A stretch of DNA of 64,000 nt from Coprinus comatus (lineage: Eukaryota; Basidiomycota; Agaricomycetes; Agaricales; Agaricaceae): the NCBI GenBank assembly GCA_034638255.1, contig JAWPGT010000012.1, forward strand, positions 558,001 to 622,000, in the 5' to 3' direction. The position numbers were made by a program, and so were the translations under genes. How positions within the stretch are numbered: position 1 is the first letter of the stretch; every line of letters begins with the position of its first letter. The notes below the pieces were generated by a model. The model did no database searches and was not told the DNA's origin. It worked only from the letters and a program-made list of their open reading frames with translations. This document shows, one piece after another, positions 49,563-63,221 of the stretch.

Positions 49563-51115
49563 ATGGAATCTGTTGACTCTGAGGAAATTCGCGCGCAATC
49601 CTACGTTGGTTTCGACTCCATCACCCAGCAGATCGAACACAAGCTCCTCAAACGCGGTTTCCAGTTCAATGTGATTCTTGTCGGTAAGCAGCATCACTTC
49701 ATGCCTTAGGATACTGTATACACGCGTAGAATTACTGTAGTAATGAGGATGAGACTACGATAACAGTGTGTTTGGTGCCAGGCTTTCTTGTTCTGACCTG
49801 GCAACCATGCCTGTCACTCATTTTCTCGAAGTCACTTACTCCTATATGCACGCTACACGTCTTAAAAAACTCGTATAATATATTATATGCTGATTATATG
49901 CGACGCTTTTAGGTCAAACTGGTTTGGGAAAGTCGACACTCATCAATACTATTTTCGCGTCGCACCTCATGGACTCGAAGGGTCGCTTCGTGGCCGATGA
50001 ACCCGTGAGACAAACCACTGAAATCCAAGCCGTTTCTCATGGTGAGTTATTACCTTTTTTCTTTTAACGCGGTTACTGCGTGATTTTATTGGAAATGTGC
50101 GGGTTTGGGCGGTCACTGATCGTGTGGCTTGTTGGTTGTGCTCCTTCAACCCCTGTTTTACGTCTTGGAGCTCCTGAGCTTGTGCTTTGCAAACCTTCAT
50201 TTACACTGAATAAGGTTGTCTATTACATGTACTAATTGCTGATTTCAGTGATTGTTGAAAATGGTGTTAAACTTCGCTTGAATATCGTGGATACTCCTGG
50301 ATATGGAGACCAAATTAACAACGAGGGATGGTGTGTATCTATTTTATTTCGTATAATCGTACAAGATAACCGATGGACGTATTAGCTGGGACCCCATTAT
50401 CAAATATATCAAGGACCAACACTCTGCATATTTGCGAAAGGAGTTGACCGCCAACCGTGACCGTTACATTCAAGACACTCGCATCCACTGCTGCTTGTAC
50501 TTTATCAACCCAACTGGTCACAGTCTCCGTCCCGTTGATGTCATTGTTATGAAGAAATTGAGCGAGGTCGTCAATGTTGTTCCCATCATTGCTAAGAGTG
50601 ACAGTTTAACTCTTGACGAACGTGAACTCTTCAAGGCCAAGGTAATACAAAATTAAATTCGGCATGGTGGATTCTTTTTGCTGATATCAACCGTGTAGAT
50701 TCGCGCTGAACTCGTCTACCATAACATTCGTCTATATCCCTTTGACACTGATGAGGATGACGAGGAAGAAGTGCAGCTCAACGAGTCTATTAGGGTGTGT
50801 ATATTTTTTACAAATTCTAACTATGTGCATTCATTGACCCACCTGCAGGAAATCATTCCATTTGCCGTCGTCGGCTCTGAGAATAATGTTGTCATAGATG
50901 GCAAGCCAGTCCGCGGTCGCAAGAACCGATGGGGAGTTGTGAATGTAGAGGACCCGAAACACTGCGAGTTTGTGAACCTGCGTAACTTTTTGACTCGTAC
51001 CCACTTGCAAGACCTCATTGAGACGACCGCACAAATTCACTACGAGGCGTTCCGTTCGAAGCAGTTGATGGCGTTGAAGGACGGTGTGCAGCAACGCCCC
51101 CAACAGACGCAGTGA
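49563..51115 (+). CDS. CDC10: Septin, Cdc10/AspD type
   Basis: Six exons (49563-49683, 49913-50041, 50249-50330, 50386-50641, 50699-50794, 50849-51115), about 316 residues. YVGFDSITQQIEHKLLKRGF is followed by the P-loop GQTGLGKSTLIN, switch region VDTPGYGD and the specificity motif AKSDSLT. The septin unique element follows: KNRWGVVNVEDPKHCEF, LRNFLTRTHLQDLIE. The protein stops soon after the GTPase domain without the long coiled coil of Cdc3, Cdc11 and Cdc12, which is the hallmark of Cdc10-type septins. It assembles with other septins into filaments at septa and hyphal branches. All nucleotide-binding motifs are intact. It lies 143 bp upstream of the flippase gene on the same strand. Confidence 0.92.
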
Positions 51116-51258
51116 GCAGGCGGAGTGACATGCTATATACCCTTCTTCTATGGTTGGAACATTTTTACTTAGTATTTCTTGTTGTCGAGTAGTAATTTGA
51201 TCATACCCTATTCCGAATCCCAGTTACGTCAGAATGAGATGTTTTGTCAGCAGTCATT

Positions 51259-54200
51259 ATGTCTTGCCGGCTGCCGAGCACAGTCGACTTGCTAACCATG
51301 GCTGCCATCGTCCGTTGGTACGACAGGCTCGCGGCGTTCAAGGTTGAAGACCTGTTCACTCGCAAACGCCACCCAGGGCCTCAGCGCATCGTCGTTGTCA
51401 ACGAGGATCTTCCGCCCACCTTTGTAGACAAGTATGGCAAAGTCAAGGAGGAACATATCTACTGCTCTAACCAGGTCATTACCTCAAAGTATACAATCCT
51501 TACCTTTGTCCCTCGCAACCTTCTCGAACAGTTTAGGCGTATAGCGAACGTGTGAGCTTGACCTCTCGAATTATCTACACACATACTAATAGCCTCTAGC
51601 TTCTTCCTCGCAATCGCCATTCTCCAGTTCTTCAACAAGTTCTCTACCATATCCCCTGGACTCGTCATTTTCCCACTCCTAATCGTACTCGCTATCACCG
51701 CTCTCAAGGACGCTTATGAAGATGTGAAACGACACCAGTCAGATTGGAGGGTCAATCACTCGCATGTCCGTGTTCTCGCTGGTGGTGGATATGTCAATAC
51801 AAATTCTGTGGGTCCAAAGTCTAAGACGTTCATGCGCGGAATATTGCCAAAAACAGGGCGTGTCAATCGGGTCAAGAACAAGGCAGAGAAAGAGGAGTTA
51901 AAGGGGGTTACGTCTGCGGCGGAAGGAATCATCGAATACGACGATGACCGGGAGGAAGAACATCCTCATCTTCTGCATCCGCGCTTGTTTAGGGCTCATG
52001 CAACCCAGAAACCACATTGGAAGACTACTGCATGGGAGGATGTGCGTGTTGGAGATTATGTCAAGATTAAGGACAGAGAGTCTCTCCCTGCCGATATTCT
52101 CATTTGTTCCACTTCTGAAGATGAAAATGTGGCTTATGTCGAGACAAAAAATCTGGACGGAGAGACGAATCTCAAGTCGAGAAATGCAGTCCATGCACTT
52201 ACTCATGTCCGCTGTGCTGCCGACTGTGCTTCAATACACAATTCATTCCGTGTAGAATGTGACAAGCCGGATACGAGTATGTTCAGACTCAATGCCGCTG
52301 TTCATGTTAACAAAGAGGTATATCCGGTGGATATGCAACATGTTCTATTACGTGGTACAGTACTCAAAAACACAGACTGGGTCATTGGCATTGTGTTGTA
52401 TACCGGTGAAGACACTCGGATTGTGATGAATGCCGGTGGAACGCCATCGAAGCGGAGTAAAGTGGAGAGACAGATGAATCCCCAGGTGTATGTTGTCATC
52501 GCCTTTCCCTGACTGATGTCATTATTAATTTTGATTGCCAGCTTCCTCAATCTCATCATCTTAGCCATCATGGCCGCTGTATGTGGCATTGTCGATTCAG
52601 TCTTGGAACACCGTGATCAAAATACTGGCGCATTGTGGTTGTATGGCGCCAATCGTCCTGGGGATAATCCTTCAATAAATGGTTTGGTCACTATGGTCTT
52701 TGCTCTGATTACGTACGCCATCTCATTTATTTCATGGTGGATCGAAATTGATATTGGTTTAATTTACACAGGTTTCAGAACATCGTGCCAATCTCGTTGT
52801 ATATCTCAATTGAATTTGTCCGAACGTGTCAAGCAGCGTTTATCTATTTCGATTCGCAAATATATTATGAGAAGACAGGTCAAGCTACATTGGCGCGAAG
52901 TTGGAATTTGTCAGATGACCTTGGACAGATTGAGTATATCTTCTCGGACAAGACAGGAACCTTGACACAGGTATGTCCGAGGGCTTCTTTTTGGTAAATT
53001 AATCAATATTCATATCGGTAATAGAACTCGATGGTCTTCCAAAAATGTTCAATTGGCGGTAAAGTCTATGATGGAACGGGATTGAATCCGGAACAGAAGA
53101 AACTAAATCCAGGAGTGGTTAAAGAGGGCGGAACCCCCGAAAATGCCTGGGAAGGACTCCATCCTAAATCATTACCTACAGATATTCGTCTTTCTGAATT
53201 ACGGTCGTCTGATTCATCGACGGCGGTACAACCTTCATTGGGACCAATATTAGCATCAACTTCCCAATTTCCCATTCCCCGTTTTCCTCCATCACACCCA
53301 TCCGGTTCTTCGACGGTAGTACAACCTTCCTCAGAACAATCATCCCCAAACCCACCTACAGGACTCAGCAATTTAAATCCAATCGATGCTACGAGTGATG
53401 ATACTTCCCCATCCCACTTCTATGATCAAGAACTAGCGGATGATATTTCACGGGCTATCAATGCTGATCCTAGGAGTGCCAATGCTTACCATGCAAGAAC
53501 CCTCAATGGGTTTTTCACAGTACTTTCACTATGCCATACCGTCCTTACGACTACAAATCCAGAGACAGGAAAATATGACTATAAAGCCCAATCACCTGAT
53601 GAAGCTGCTTTGGTTTCAGCTGCAGCGGATATGAAATTTGAATATTGTGGTCGGGATGGAGGCGTCTTGAAACTCAAAACACCATTTTCCGCAGGGGAGG
53701 TGGAGAAATATGAGATGTTGAATGTGTTGGATTTCACGAGTGCGAGGAAGAGGATGAGTGTGCTTGTGAGGAAGTTGGAGGTAGATGATGACAGAATATT
53801 CCTGTTGTGTAAGGGCGCGGATAATGTGATTTTCGAGAGGTTAAAAGCGGGGAATGAGGGAGCAGAAGCTATGAAAGAGGTTACGGAGAGACATTTGGAT
53901 GAGTTTGCAAGTCAAGGGTTGAGAACACTTACTTTGGCATTCAAAGTCATTCCTGGTGAGTTTCTGGTAGCAATTGATAAACTAAACGACGCCGCTGATA
54001 CAAAGCAACTCGCATATAGCGGAGGAGTATGAGGCCTGGTATGAACGCTATCAAGCAGCCGTGGTGGCAATGGATGACAGAGAAGAAAAGGTAGAACGTG
54101 TGTCCGATGAGATTGAACAGGATCTCAGACTTTTGGGCGCTACTGCCATTGAAGATAAATTACAAGATGGTGTACCCGAAACTATCGCAGATTTGAAATT

Positions 54201-56510
54201 GGCAGGTATTAAAATTTGGGTTGCAACCGGTGACAAACTTGAAACGGCTATCGGTAAGCCTCTTGTCCCTAATATTCACAAGTGTTAAATTATTAAGTTG
54301 AGATATACTGTATTAGCAATCGGACATAGTACCAACCTCATTGCAAATGATTCAAATATCATCGTCATTCGTGGCGCGGCAGAAGGGTCTACTTCAAGAT
54401 CTGTATGGGATCAACTTGTTCGTGCCGCTCAAGAGTTCTTCCCTGAGAGCAACATTGTAGATGATCATGGGGCCGTGCTTGATCCTGTGCCGGCATCCAA
54501 AGAAGCACCAAGCTCTGGTCTGGGGTCACCAAATGGCAACGCTACTTCAAACGGTCAAAACGAGACTTATAACTTACGAAGAATTGAAACTGGCCTCTCT
54601 GGTATCGTTGGTCATGATAATGGTGATAAACCAGGAGGTTTCATCTTAGTTATTGACGGCACAGCTTTGGCCATTGTGAGTCTATACATCTAGGGCAGTT
54701 ATTGATGTTGATATGTTTGATAGGCATTAAGTGATGAACAACATAAATCGCTTTTGCTACGTCTCTCCGTGCTCTGTGAAGGTACCATTTGCTGTCGCGT
54801 GTCACCTCTTCAGAAAGCTTTGGTGGTTAAGCTGATCAAAGATGGATTGGGTGCAATGACGTTGGCAATTGGAGATGGTGCAAATGATGTGAGTATGATT
54901 CAAGCGGCAGATGTGGGTGTAGGTATCAGAGGTGAAGAAGGGTTGCAAGCTGTGAATTCTTCGGATTATGCTATTGCTCAGGTGAGTTTGCATTGGTTAA
55001 TTTGTTAGTCATACACAATTTCTTATGGGTGAATAGTTCCGATTCTTGAAACGATTGTTACTTGTTCACGGCCATTGGTCGTATGCACGGAACGGAAACA
55101 TGTGAGTGCCGCTATCTAGGTATCTATAAGGCTTATACTCACTTGGGTCAATAGGATTTTGAACTTTTTCTACAAGAATATTGTTTGTATTGGCGTCTTA
55201 TGGTGGTTCCAGATCTATTGTGGTTGGAGCTCAAACTAGTAAGTCGAATTGCGCCGGTATTGAAGAGCATTTATCAATGGAATTTTATAGTGTATTTGAG
55301 TATACGTATCTCTTATTTTGGAACTCGTTCTGGACTATTGCACCAGTTGTGGCTATTGGTATTTTCGATCGAATAATAGGTAAGCACTCATATTCACCTA
55401 TATATGCGTCTGAACATAACGTGTACTAACATGCTTGTGTAATAGACGCATCTGTGTTGATGGAACTCCCCGAACTATACTCATATGGTCGACAAGGAAA
55501 GTGGTTTGGCATGAAAAGTTTTGTCATTTATATGTTTGACGGAGTTGTTCAGGTGAGCAGCTACCCTTCCCCGTACTATACCGAGTGCTCATCACGCTTT
55601 CCGTTGCAGTCTGCCATAATATTCTTCCTTGTTCTTTATACATATTGGACTACTACCACGAGAAGCGACGGCTGGCAGGTATCATTGTACGAAATGTCAA
55701 CAGTAAGCTTCCCTACTTCCGGAAGTATTTGATACTCATGACACGGTTCACAGACCATGGCATTTGGTGCGGTATTGGCTGCTAACCTCTTCAATGGCCT
55801 CAACACTAGTGCTTGGACGGGATGGGTCTTCTTTGCTGTATTCATTGGAGTTATCCTAATATGGGTTTACACGGTAATCTACACTGATATGACAAGTTCA
55901 AGACATTTAGCTAATGAGTATTTCATAGGCAATTTACAATACCATAGCACCTGGATGGTTCGTCACCCCGGTCTATGGAAACAACAACTTCATCTTCGAG
56001 TCAGCTTATTACTGGCTATGTCTACCCCTTGTCGTCCTTCTCTCTCTTACCCCCCGATTTCTTTTCAAAGCATACCAGTTTGCCTACATTCCGAATGATC
56101 TCGATATCGTTCGTTATGTACATACGAAGAATCCTAATTACGACTTCACACAAGACAGTATCCCAAAACATTCAGGTCCGTACGCAGGGTTTACCCGTCC
56201 AGCATCTGTACTCTCGCATCGAACGGAAAGCATATCATCGGTTCATGCGACGCGGCCGTCGATGGATATTCGCACTGCGAGTCGTACGGATATGTCCACG
56301 GGTGCTAGATCAATACATCGTGGATTCGACTTTTCCACTGAGGAGAATGGAGTTGCGATGAGAAGATTGCAGAGTAATCTTTCGGAACGAAGAGCTAGCA
56401 GTCGGAATCTAGCTTTGCAACAGAAAGCAACATCAGAACGAACACCGAAGCCCAATAAGATTAAAAGTTTTTTGCGCAAAGCTTCATTGGTGAAGGATCC
56501 TACGCAATAA
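51259..56510 (+). CDS. P4-type ATPase phospholipid flippase (Dnf-like)
   Basis: About 14 exons and 1450-1500 residues; ATG at 51259 (51298 is an alternative), stop at 56508-56510. The N-terminus has [20 protein letters not shown] and membrane segments [17 protein letters not shown] and [18 protein letters not shown]. It has the P4 motif [13 protein letters not shown] with its proline, the phosphorylation site [10 protein letters not shown] (followed across an intron by NSMVFQ), [23 protein letters not shown] and [19 protein letters not shown]. The last membrane helices include [19 protein letters not shown]. These are complete P4-ATPase signatures; the enzyme moves aminophospholipids or phosphatidylcholine to the cytoplasmic leaflet, normally with a Cdc50 subunit. 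The sequence resembles Dnf1/Dnf2 more than Drs2. A Pro/Ser-rich insertion (53160-53400) repeats a VQPS motif. Confidence 0.9.
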
Positions 56511-57401
56511 CATTCTATGCTTTCTTTTTTAGTTTTCATTCTATATTCTTCGTTGACAACCCGTTTTTTCTTTTGAATCTGATATCTAACGATTATCAAT
56601 GTCTTATTCCTATGTGTTGTTTAGGGATTTTGCTCACTCCCTTCTTGATTATCTACACTTCTGTTACTAAAGTCCCTTCTCCTTATTTTATAATTCAAAC
56701 TTATTGCTTCCTGTCGTTAAACACCCCAACTTCTTGATACTTCTATCTTAATCTTACATGTTATCCGGTCCTTTTATATTACGGAGATGGACATTTTTAC
56801 TCCCCACTAGTTTTTTATCATCTTTTTCCCTTATTTCTATTTCTGCAATATCGCTTTCACTTTAGTAGATAGTAGACCACTTAATACTTAGCATTACCCA
56901 CATCCATATCCATATCCATATCGTAGACATGCATAGAACATCAATTCCCCCTCTCTCTTCTTTGTAGCATTTTATATCTCTCATTCTGTTCGTATTATTG
57001 CGCTGGTATAGTCACACTGCCTCAGAGTTTCAACTTTTTGTACGATATTAGGATTATTAATTTTATCTTTCCTCTACTAGTTGTATATTGTTTCATTTCT
57101 AACTGTTTTAATTATTGATCCCTCAGAGTTAGGCGATGCCTTGTGATGTAGATGTGTACTAATATCATGAGAATATGTTTCTGATTCCACTATGACCCGC
57201 AGTTATGAGCTTAGGAGATACTGGACATCTTTGGCTATGCTATCTTCTGTTTCTGCCATTGATTGACAATACTAATCAGATTGATATCGAGCAACATTGA
57301 TGAGACAAACGGGTATATAATTGTCAAATAGTGTAAGTATATTATACATATGAGTAGAGAAATAAAGAGTGAAAGTGTGTTGGAATATGAAATAGCAATA
57401 G
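56511..57401. other. Intergenic, 3' regions of convergent genes
   Basis: About 890 bp, T-rich after the flippase stop, with a short CCATAT repeat near 56899-56922. No coding signal. Confidence 0.4.
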
Positions 57402-57496
57402 CTAATCCGTGTACATGGGAGGAGGTACTTCTTCTGGATATTCCTGCAACCTCTGCAATCTTTGAATCTCTTCTCTAAGTCTCCTTATCTCTCCCA

Positions 57497-58845
57497 TCAA
57501 TTCTTGTGTGGCTCTTGACCCGAATGATCACTAGAACACATTGATACTAAGGTGGTATCATCATTCCTACTATCCAGCTCCTCCTTCAGTTTCGACATCC
57601 TATTGTTCGCAGCTTGAATGCTATTCTCCATATCTCTAGATCCCAATGAGTTGCTCCCAGGTACTTGAGCTCGACCTTCGGATAGTGTTACTAGAGTTGC
57701 ATCATTATTATGCATACTTTGCAGTACAATCCTAGGCTCCTCTCTTCTTGTCTGACCTGAAGGCACCTCGTTTGGATTATTGTTGAGGATGGTCCGACCG
57801 GTACTTCCAAATAGAGTAGTAGTAGCTGCAGCATCAGTAGACGTGGCCAATGGATGACTTAGCGAAGTCGGATCGATAGTGAAGGGTCTAGGGAGTGTTG
57901 TAGAACCATTGCTTGAAGTTAAGTTTTTTAAATGGCGTCTACGATAACAAGAACCCAGGCCAGCAAGTACCGTCAGTGCTGCTAGTCCACCAACGACGCC
58001 TCCCGCAATGGCGCCGGGAGAAACGTCAGAATTAGTATTATTGGAGCTTCCGTTTTCCGAAGACGATGGCGAAATCGATGATGTAGTTATACTTGGGTTA
58101 GCATCTGGTACATCCATCCTACAGCAGAAATAGAAATATTTTAGACATTGAAACCCTAAGAACAAATGCAACACCTACGTATACATGGCATAATCAAAGC
58201 TTGTGAAAACATTATAGTCAATTCCTGATACGGATATATTCATATGATGTGGTTCGTGTGTGAGACCCGTTCGTTGATATACCAGTCTCTGGTATAATCG
58301 AACATTATGCAAAGAAGGGTTCCCCACATGTCTGAAATAAGTTGGGCTTCCTCCGTCAAGTGTGAAGTTGCATTCCGTAGAGGTTGTGACAAAATCACTT
58401 TGTTCCCAGTTATATAAAGTAAAGAAAATGTAAATGGCAGTTCCTGTCAATCGTCGACATGATATCATTTAATATACAGCGTAGGGAAAACAACACCATA
58501 CACACCGTTGAATGTAAAATCAATTGAGTTCAATCTGAAGCCCCTTTCAAATCTGTATGTAGCTTGTCTAGCCGTACGATCAAATAATTGGTCAATCTCG
58601 GGTACGATAGCGCAGGCGTTACATCTTTCCGTCGCCCATTCACTATCAGGTGTAAATCTTGGTCTTTCCCCGGTGTCTTGATCGCCGAGCTGGTCGTCAA
58701 TGGTGACATTTCTCCCTCGTGCAGAAACAGGTTGAACCACATAGAGAAAGAAAAGCAAGGTATAAAATAGGTAAAGACTGTAAGGAGACTGCCTTTGCAG
58801 TCTGACAGTTCTAACAACTGGCTGCGTCGGATTGGAAACAGACAT
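57497..58845 (-). CDS. Tandem membrane-protein paralogue A (frame break near C-terminus)
   Basis: Three exons, ATG at 58843-58845. N-terminal signal segment (LYLFYTLLFFLYVVQPVSA), then the family block RNVTIDDQLGDQDTGE, CNACAIVPEIDQLF, TAIYIFFTLYNWEQ, CNFTLDGGSPTYFRHVGN and HHMNISVSGIDYNVFTSFDY, an ectodomain resembling a beta-sandwich (galactose-binding-like) module. The membrane segment is GAIAGGVVGGLAALTVLAGL with a basic border YRRRHLK. The frame ends at 57497 (SGQEPHKN), but one base away the next frame continues RATQELMGEIRRLREEIQ to a stop at 57402-57404, the coiled-coil tail of its sisters. So either a 1-base indel truncates the protein or the sequence has an error. This type of family is common and uncharacterised in mushrooms. 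Confidence 0.75.
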
Positions 58846-59348
58846 GGTGGAGTGAGACTAACGATATATTCTTTTTATTAGAATTAATAAATGTTAAGCA
58901 TGTGTGGGAAGTTGTGGATATGATATTCCGGCACACTTGATGTATCATGTACGTAAAAGCCAGAAGGTGGGGCCTTTGGCTGGGCTTGGCGAATGATGGC
59001 TATTAAAATCATCCCTCCGAGACAGAAATAGATCATGCAGGCCAGTTTCTAAATGCAATGATACACACCTCACATACTCGCCCGATAATTTCTTTGGACC
59101 TCTACAGTCTGAGAATGAGAGTCCCCGATCTTTTTTGTGAATTATCCCGAGTTACAACAATGTTATCCAGTTTGATGCCGCAGTACAGTGATGTATATCA
59201 CGTAGCGTAAAATGATCTCTAAAGTTATCCAACATACTCCAAATTGCTGGTCCTTGGTATTGCCGGTTAATTGCTTAGGCATTCTTTACAAGTGTACAGA
59301 GAGAAGCCGAATACGAAGGTGTTGTGTAACTACAAGAACTAAACACCG

Positions 59349-60663
59349 CTAGTTTGCATACACAGGAGGACTCTTTAGAGACTGAATCTCATCCCTAAGT
59401 CTCCTTACTTCTCCAATCAATTCTTGGGTTGCCCTATGGTTGAAAGGACCGCCAGCGTCAATTACGCCCATGTGAGCTTGTGGGGTCACTGAATTATTCC
59501 TGGTATCCAGCTCCTCCCTGAGTTTTCCCATCCCTCTGCTTGCAGCTTGAATTCTGCTACTGGACTCCCCATCTCTTGACTCCATCGTACCACCAGGTGC
59601 CCAAGAGTTAGATACGGCTAGAGTCGCAGCATTTGAAGATAGATTTTGTTGCGTATCCATATCACTGTTACTGGTATCCCTCCTTCCTGTGCGATATGCA
59701 CGGTTTTCGAATGGTGGAATGATCTGGTCACCATCAATTGATGATGCTGATGGAAGTCCTTGGAAATAACCAGACAGGAATGGTCTAGGGATTATTGTGG
59801 TGTTGCCACTCGAAGTCAAATTTCGGATCCTCCTCCTATGGATTTTGCGAGAGAAGTAAAGTAGGAGAGCTAACCCTACCAGTCCCGCTAGTCCACCAAG
59901 AACACTCCCCACAATGATACCTGATGTATTGTTGGAGTCGTTTGACTGTATCCCCGTACTGCTGAACCTTGTTAGGCACCAAATAAATAAACAGTAATTG
60001 AGTGCGAATACATACGTGTATATAGCATAATCGAAGCTCGTGAAAACACTATGGTTGAGCCCGGCCACGGATATATTCATATGATGTGTCTGATGTGCGA
60101 GATCCGTTTGCCTATATACCAACTTCTGATATAATCGAACATTATGCAAAGAAGGATTCCCCACATGTTCAAACAGTGTTGGATCTCCTCCGTCAATTGT
60201 GAAATTGCACTTTGTAGAGGTTGTGACAGAATCATTTTGCTCCCAATTATACAATGTAAAGAAAATGTAAATGGCAGTTCCTGTCAATGATATCCACATA
60301 ATCATTTCAGTATATAGTTTTTAGACCTTGAAAATCAATTCCATGCGCACCGTTGAATGTAAAATCAACTGAATTCAATGTGAAGCCCATGTCAGGTCTG
60401 AAGGTAGCTTGTCTAACCGTATTATTAAACAATTGGTTAATGTCAGGAATGATAGCACAGCCTCTACATGTTTCTGTTGACCATTCATTATTAGGTGTAA
60501 ATCTTGGTATTTCACCAGTATCTTGATCCCCGAACTGGTCGTCTATCGTAACATTTCTTTCTTCTGCAGAAATGAACTGAACCATGTAAAGAAAATAAAA
60601 CAAGGTATAAAAGAGGTAAAAGACGGAGGACTGGCATTTCCGTTGGGTATTTCCAACTGACAT
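59349..60663 (-). CDS. Tandem membrane-protein paralogue B
   Basis: Three exons, ATG at 60661-60663, complete. Signal segment (VFYLFYTLFYFLYMVQFISA), ectodomain blocks RNVTIDDQFGDQDTGE, CRGCAIIPDINQLF, CNFTIDGGDPTLFEHVGN and HHMNISVAGLNHSVFTSFDY, membrane segment GIIVGSVLGGLAGLVGLALL, basic border (SRKIHRRRIR), then a Ser/Thr-rich cytoplasmic region. It ends in a short coiled coil (RATQELIGEVRRLRDEIQSL) and PPVYAN. Paired Cys and several N-glycosylation sites (NVT, NIS, NFT) fit a secreted, type I topology. It is closest to copy A. Function unknown. Confidence 0.8.
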
Positions 60664-61316
60664 GGTAGAGAAAGGAAGAGAGTTCTGTAACGACTTCTTT
60701 ATTCTGTGTAGGAAGAGTCGCGCGTAAATCGTAACTAGGCATTCTAACTCATGATCACTGGTTGTCGTTTGCAAAAGCAAGGTACCATACTATTAATAGC
60801 AAAGTGAGATCTTTGGAGCCAAAATTAGATTCTATCTTTATTTTCTACTTCGGACCTTCAGACCAAGTTCAAACTTATAGTTCATTATATATGTATATGT
60901 ACAGGCATTGAAATTGGAACACCATTTGCCAACTTAAACACGTCGAACTTTGGCTTGGAAAGTCCTCAGAAAGGTCATGCACATGATGCATCAAAGTGGT
61001 TTTGATCAAGTTTGATTAAATGTTGCATGATATACTTAAAACTGATAATTGATTATAGCTGAGCACTGAGCGTTGATGTACTGATCCCAAACAATGCTAC
61101 AATCAAATATCATGCCTTAATATAATGTCCGTATATTGTGGATGGTATGAACAGTACTACCTTGAATGAACACAGGAGAGTCCATAGGAAAGTGAATATT
61201 GGATAAGATTCCATAATATTACACCCCTAGCAGAAATGAGGTAACCATACCAGTAATTACCAACTAATAGCAACTAGAAACAAGAAGAAAAGAAAAGGCT
61301 ATAAAAAAAAGAACAA

Positions 61317-62780
61317 CTAATATACATACAAAGGAGGAGCATCATGTGCACTTCTCAACGCCGCAATCTCTTCCCTAAGCCTCCTAACTTCATCCACCAA
61401 CTCCATTGTAGCTCCCATATTCTCCACTTGTCTCGACGCAGAATATGAATTGTTTCTAGCCAACTCCGCATTCAATTTCGTCATCCTCTCATTTGCATCC
61501 GCCAGTCTTCTTTGCACTGTCCCTTGCCCGCCATAACAAGCTGTATTAGGAGACGAGACAGAGTTATCTACATGATGCATGAGTGGTGTGGAAGGATTAC
61601 TACTTGGGCTTTGCTCTCGCATCATCATTGCTTGCTTCGAAGGTCGATTTACTGTTTCTTGTGTATTCGGACGTGAAACTGGAGAATTTGAAGTTTCACC
61701 AAATGCGAATCCAGATTCTCTCATAGTTATTGGAGTAGCTGATGTAGAGAGTCTGCCATGACTTGAAGAGGAGTTTACATGGAAAGGTCTAGGTGTAGTT
61801 GGTGATAGATTGACTTTTTTGGGTGTATCTTGATTTTGTTTGTTGGGACGACAAAAGAAGAAGAGGAGAGCACCGCCTGTTAGCACTACTAGTCCACCAA
61901 TGACACCTCCAACTATAACGCCAACAGAAGTCCCTGAGCTTTTATTTTTGTTGTAATTGGAATTATTGGTTTGGGAAGTATTTGTGTTTGTAGGAGATGG
62001 GGTACGGCTGGTGCCACTAGCACCATTGTCATCGAGAGCAAGCAACTGTGTTTCCGTTCTAAGAATAATTAGGATTCACATATACATAGAATAGCACAAG
62101 ATGATTGAAGAAAGGAAACGCACGTATACATAGCATAGTCGAAGCTTAAGAAAGCCTGATGATCAATTCCAGATATTGAGATATTCATATGATGCATGTC
62201 ATGTGGGAGGCCTGTTCTTTCGTATACCAATCTTTGATATATCCGAACACCAGGCAGGGAACGGCTTCCTACATGTCTAAAGAAAGTTGCTTCCCCACCA
62301 TCGAGCGTGAAATTACACTCTGTCAGAGTAACGATCGCATCATGGTTTTCCCAGTTATATAACGTGAAGTAGACGTAAATGGCAGTTCCTATTGCAAAGT
62401 ACTACCTGTTAGTAATCTCAGACGAAAACAAGCAAAATAATATTGAGCGTACCATTAAAATTGAAATCCACAGAATGAAGGCTATTTCTTTCAGGTCTGA
62501 AAGTGGTTTGCATAACTGTATTTTCGAACAATTGCGAAGTGTCAGGCTTGATAGCACATGGCAAACAGTCTTGATTGTGCCACTCGTTGGCAATGGGTAT
62601 ATACCTCGGTACTGCTGCAGTATCATAATCTCCAAGTTGGTCATCAATGGTCACGTTCCTCGGTGCTGCCGTAGCGAATTGGACGGCATGAAGTAAGAAG
62701 AATAGAGAAATGAATAAATGAAGACTTCGATGAGCGATCTTACAGGTCCTAGTTGACTTTTGAAGACCTGTAATACGCAT
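61317..62780 (-). CDS. Tandem membrane-protein paralogue C
   Basis: Three exons, ATG at 62778-62780. Signal segment (LHLFISLFFLLHAVQFATAA), blocks RNVTIDDQLGDYDTA, CLPCAIKPDTSQLF, TTFRPERNSLHSVDFNFNG, CNFTLDGGEATFFRHVG and HHMNISISGIDHQAF. Membrane segment VGVIVGGVIGGLVVLTGGAL, then FFFCRPNKQ. The cytoplasmic region has the full tail: RRLADANERMTKLNAELA and ELVDEVRRLREEIAALRS, ending DAPPLYVY. This copy looks intact and best shows the family layout: ectodomain, membrane helix, coiled-coil tail. Function unknown. Confidence 0.8.
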
Positions 62781-63221
62781 GGTGGTGAGGGGTGGGCCGG
62801 TGGCTTTCGATGGTTGTGGAATTATTGCACCTTTGACAACAACACCCACGTTTGGAGCTGTGTCAAGCAGTTGTGGGAACCTCAGGTCTTCAGGGCCGAT
62901 GTGCTGCGGTCGCCGGTGATCCAAGCCTGACTTTGTAACTTGAATTATTCTTCAAGTTACCTTGAAGTTCACGATATGGTACTTTTAACAACGCACATCT
63001 AGGTGATGGGTAGTGGTGGATATTAATGGATTCCAGATGAATAAATCAACCTTGTGACATGACGACCTAGTTCTGAATTTATAATATAAATAGACGTGAC
63101 GATCCTTAATATATCATATGGTATATCATGCATGTGGTGAGTATTTACATACGCACAAGAACGAATGTACACTCGTTTGCAAGTATGTCAAATGCAGTAC
63201 ATTATACTATGGTACGCTCAA

